The notes beneath the pieces were generated by a model, which searched no databases, was not told the origin of the DNA, and saw nothing but the letters and a program-made list of their open reading frames with translations. A program made the position numbers and the translations under genes. Below are positions 5,503-5,946 of a stretch of DNA of 5,946 nt, one piece after another. Source of the stretch: Alphaproteobacteria bacterium (GTDB lineage: Bacteria > Pseudomonadota > Alphaproteobacteria > Micropepsales > Micropepsaceae). The DNA is taken from positions 1 through 5,946 of the forward strand of contig CANBZE010000135.1 in assembly GCA_947373775.1 (NCBI GenBank), read 5' to 3'. The number at the start of each line of letters is the position of its first letter. Positions within the stretch are counted from its first letter, which is position 1.

Positions 5503-5946
5503 CTAGCAGAATTTGCGATACCGCTTGATGCAGGTGGCGATGACCTGGTCGCCCGGCTTCTTCCACCAGTCCAGGGCAGAGAATATCTCCACCTCCTGCG
5601 GTCCGGCATAGCCCGCGGCTTCCACCATGCGCCGTATCCCGCGCAGGTCGATCACCCCGTCGCCCATCATGCCGCGGTCCAGCAGCAAGTCCCGCGTCGG
5701 CACCAGCCAGTCGCAGATGTGATGGGCAAAAATCCGCTTTCCCGCGCGCGCAATCTGCTGCGCCAGCTTGGGGTCCCACCATACATGGTACACATCGACC
5801 GCCACGCCCAGGCCATCGCCCAGCGCATCGCAAACATCCAGTGCCTGCTCCAGGGTATTGATACAGGCCCGGTCGGCGGCATACATCGGATGCAGCGGCT
5901 CGATGGCCAGCTTCATGCCGCCGGCCCGCGCATGTTCCAGGATCAC
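5503..5946 (-). CDS. TIM-barrel sugar-phosphate isomerase/epimerase-like protein (AP-endonuclease-2 superfamily), 5' end outside window
   Basis: C-terminal half of a xylose-isomerase-like TIM barrel, acting on a sugar or hydroxy-acid in the cytoplasm. About 147 codons are visible; the family is usually 260-300 residues, so the start lies beyond base 5946, and the GTG at the edge is just an internal Val codon. Counting from that edge codon, the typical metal-binding positions are present: E16 in A-I-E-P-L-H-P, D51 and H54 in V-D-V-Y-H-V-W-W-D, H75-H76 followed by I-C-D-W, and E120 in E-V-E-I-F-S. The segment D90-R-G-M-M-G-D-G fits the conserved loop of this family. It probably forms an operon with the aldehyde dehydrogenase 14 bp downstream, suggesting catabolism of a sugar acid or polyol. 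Substrate unknown. Confidence 0.87.
   Translation of the reverse strand: MILEHARAGGMKLAIEPLHPMYAADRACINTLEQALDVCDALGDGLGVAVDVYHVWWDPKLAQQIARAGKRIFAHHICDWLVPTRDLLLDRGMMGDGVIDLRGIRRMVEAAGYAGPQEVEIFSALDWWKKPGDQVIATCIKRYRKFC

Noticed and set aside
4442..5506. 354-codon open frame on the plus strand
   Set aside because: Antisense to the aldehyde dehydrogenase, which has all catalytic residues; product is Arg/His/Gln-rich with no domains.
5489..5833. N-terminal extension of the aldehyde dehydrogenase up to 5833
   Set aside because: The extra 115 residues overlap the isomerase-like gene in another frame, resemble no domain, and a strong ribosome site precedes the ATG at 5488.
5944..5946. GTG at the window edge as the start of the isomerase-like gene
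   Set aside because: The family needs about 120-140 more N-terminal residues, and there is no upstream sequence in the window to judge a ribosome site; it is most likely an internal Val codon.

Overview
The window is a compact, GC-rich bacterial segment with every supported gene on the minus strand. The mix suggests an alphaproteobacterium: a Tat-exported DAO-family lipoprotein, a class I cytochrome c, a cold-shock-domain protein with a lysine/alanine/proline tail, short gaps, and strong Shine-Dalgarno sequences that often overlap the previous stop codon. This is inference from protein style and composition; no rRNA or marker gene is present. There are no tRNA genes, CRISPR arrays, insertion sequences or other mobile elements.

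Read in the direction of transcription (right to left) there are three gene groups. (1) 5946-4127: the 3' part of a TIM-barrel sugar-phosphate isomerase/epimerase-like gene, cut by the window edge, followed 14 bp later by a succinate-semialdehyde-type aldehyde dehydrogenase. This looks like a catabolic pair. (2) A 198-bp regulatory gap (4126-3929) with a candidate promoter, two inverted repeats and a perfect 10-bp hairpin just before the ribosome binding site. It leads into a fusion protein (cold-shock domain, then a degenerate ArsC/thioredoxin-fold domain, then a histone-H1-like Lys tail). That gene is coupled by an ATGA overlap to a small spermidine-synthase-like, SAM-binding Rossmann protein. 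(3) 2280-1: three tightly spaced genes for exported proteins. These are a Tat lipoprotein of the D-amino-acid oxidase (DAO) family, a monohaem cytochrome c, and the N-terminal 193 residues of a secreted N-acyl-D-amino-acid deacylase-type amidohydrolase, cut by the left edge.

Two things stand out. The DAO-family protein appears circularly permuted. The block that ends ordinary DAO proteins (substrate-Arg strand plus the H-N-Y-G-H-G-G-x-G signature) comes before the N-terminal-type G-x-G-x-x-G FAD motif instead of about 300 residues after it. Its operon also suggests a cell-envelope route in which the deacylase frees a D-amino acid, the flavoprotein oxidises it, and the cytochrome c takes the electrons. 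Second, the cold-shock/ArsC-like/H1-tail fusion has lost the ArsC catalytic Cys and part of its oxyanion-binding Arg set, so that domain has probably been repurposed, and the gene has a structured 5' leader.
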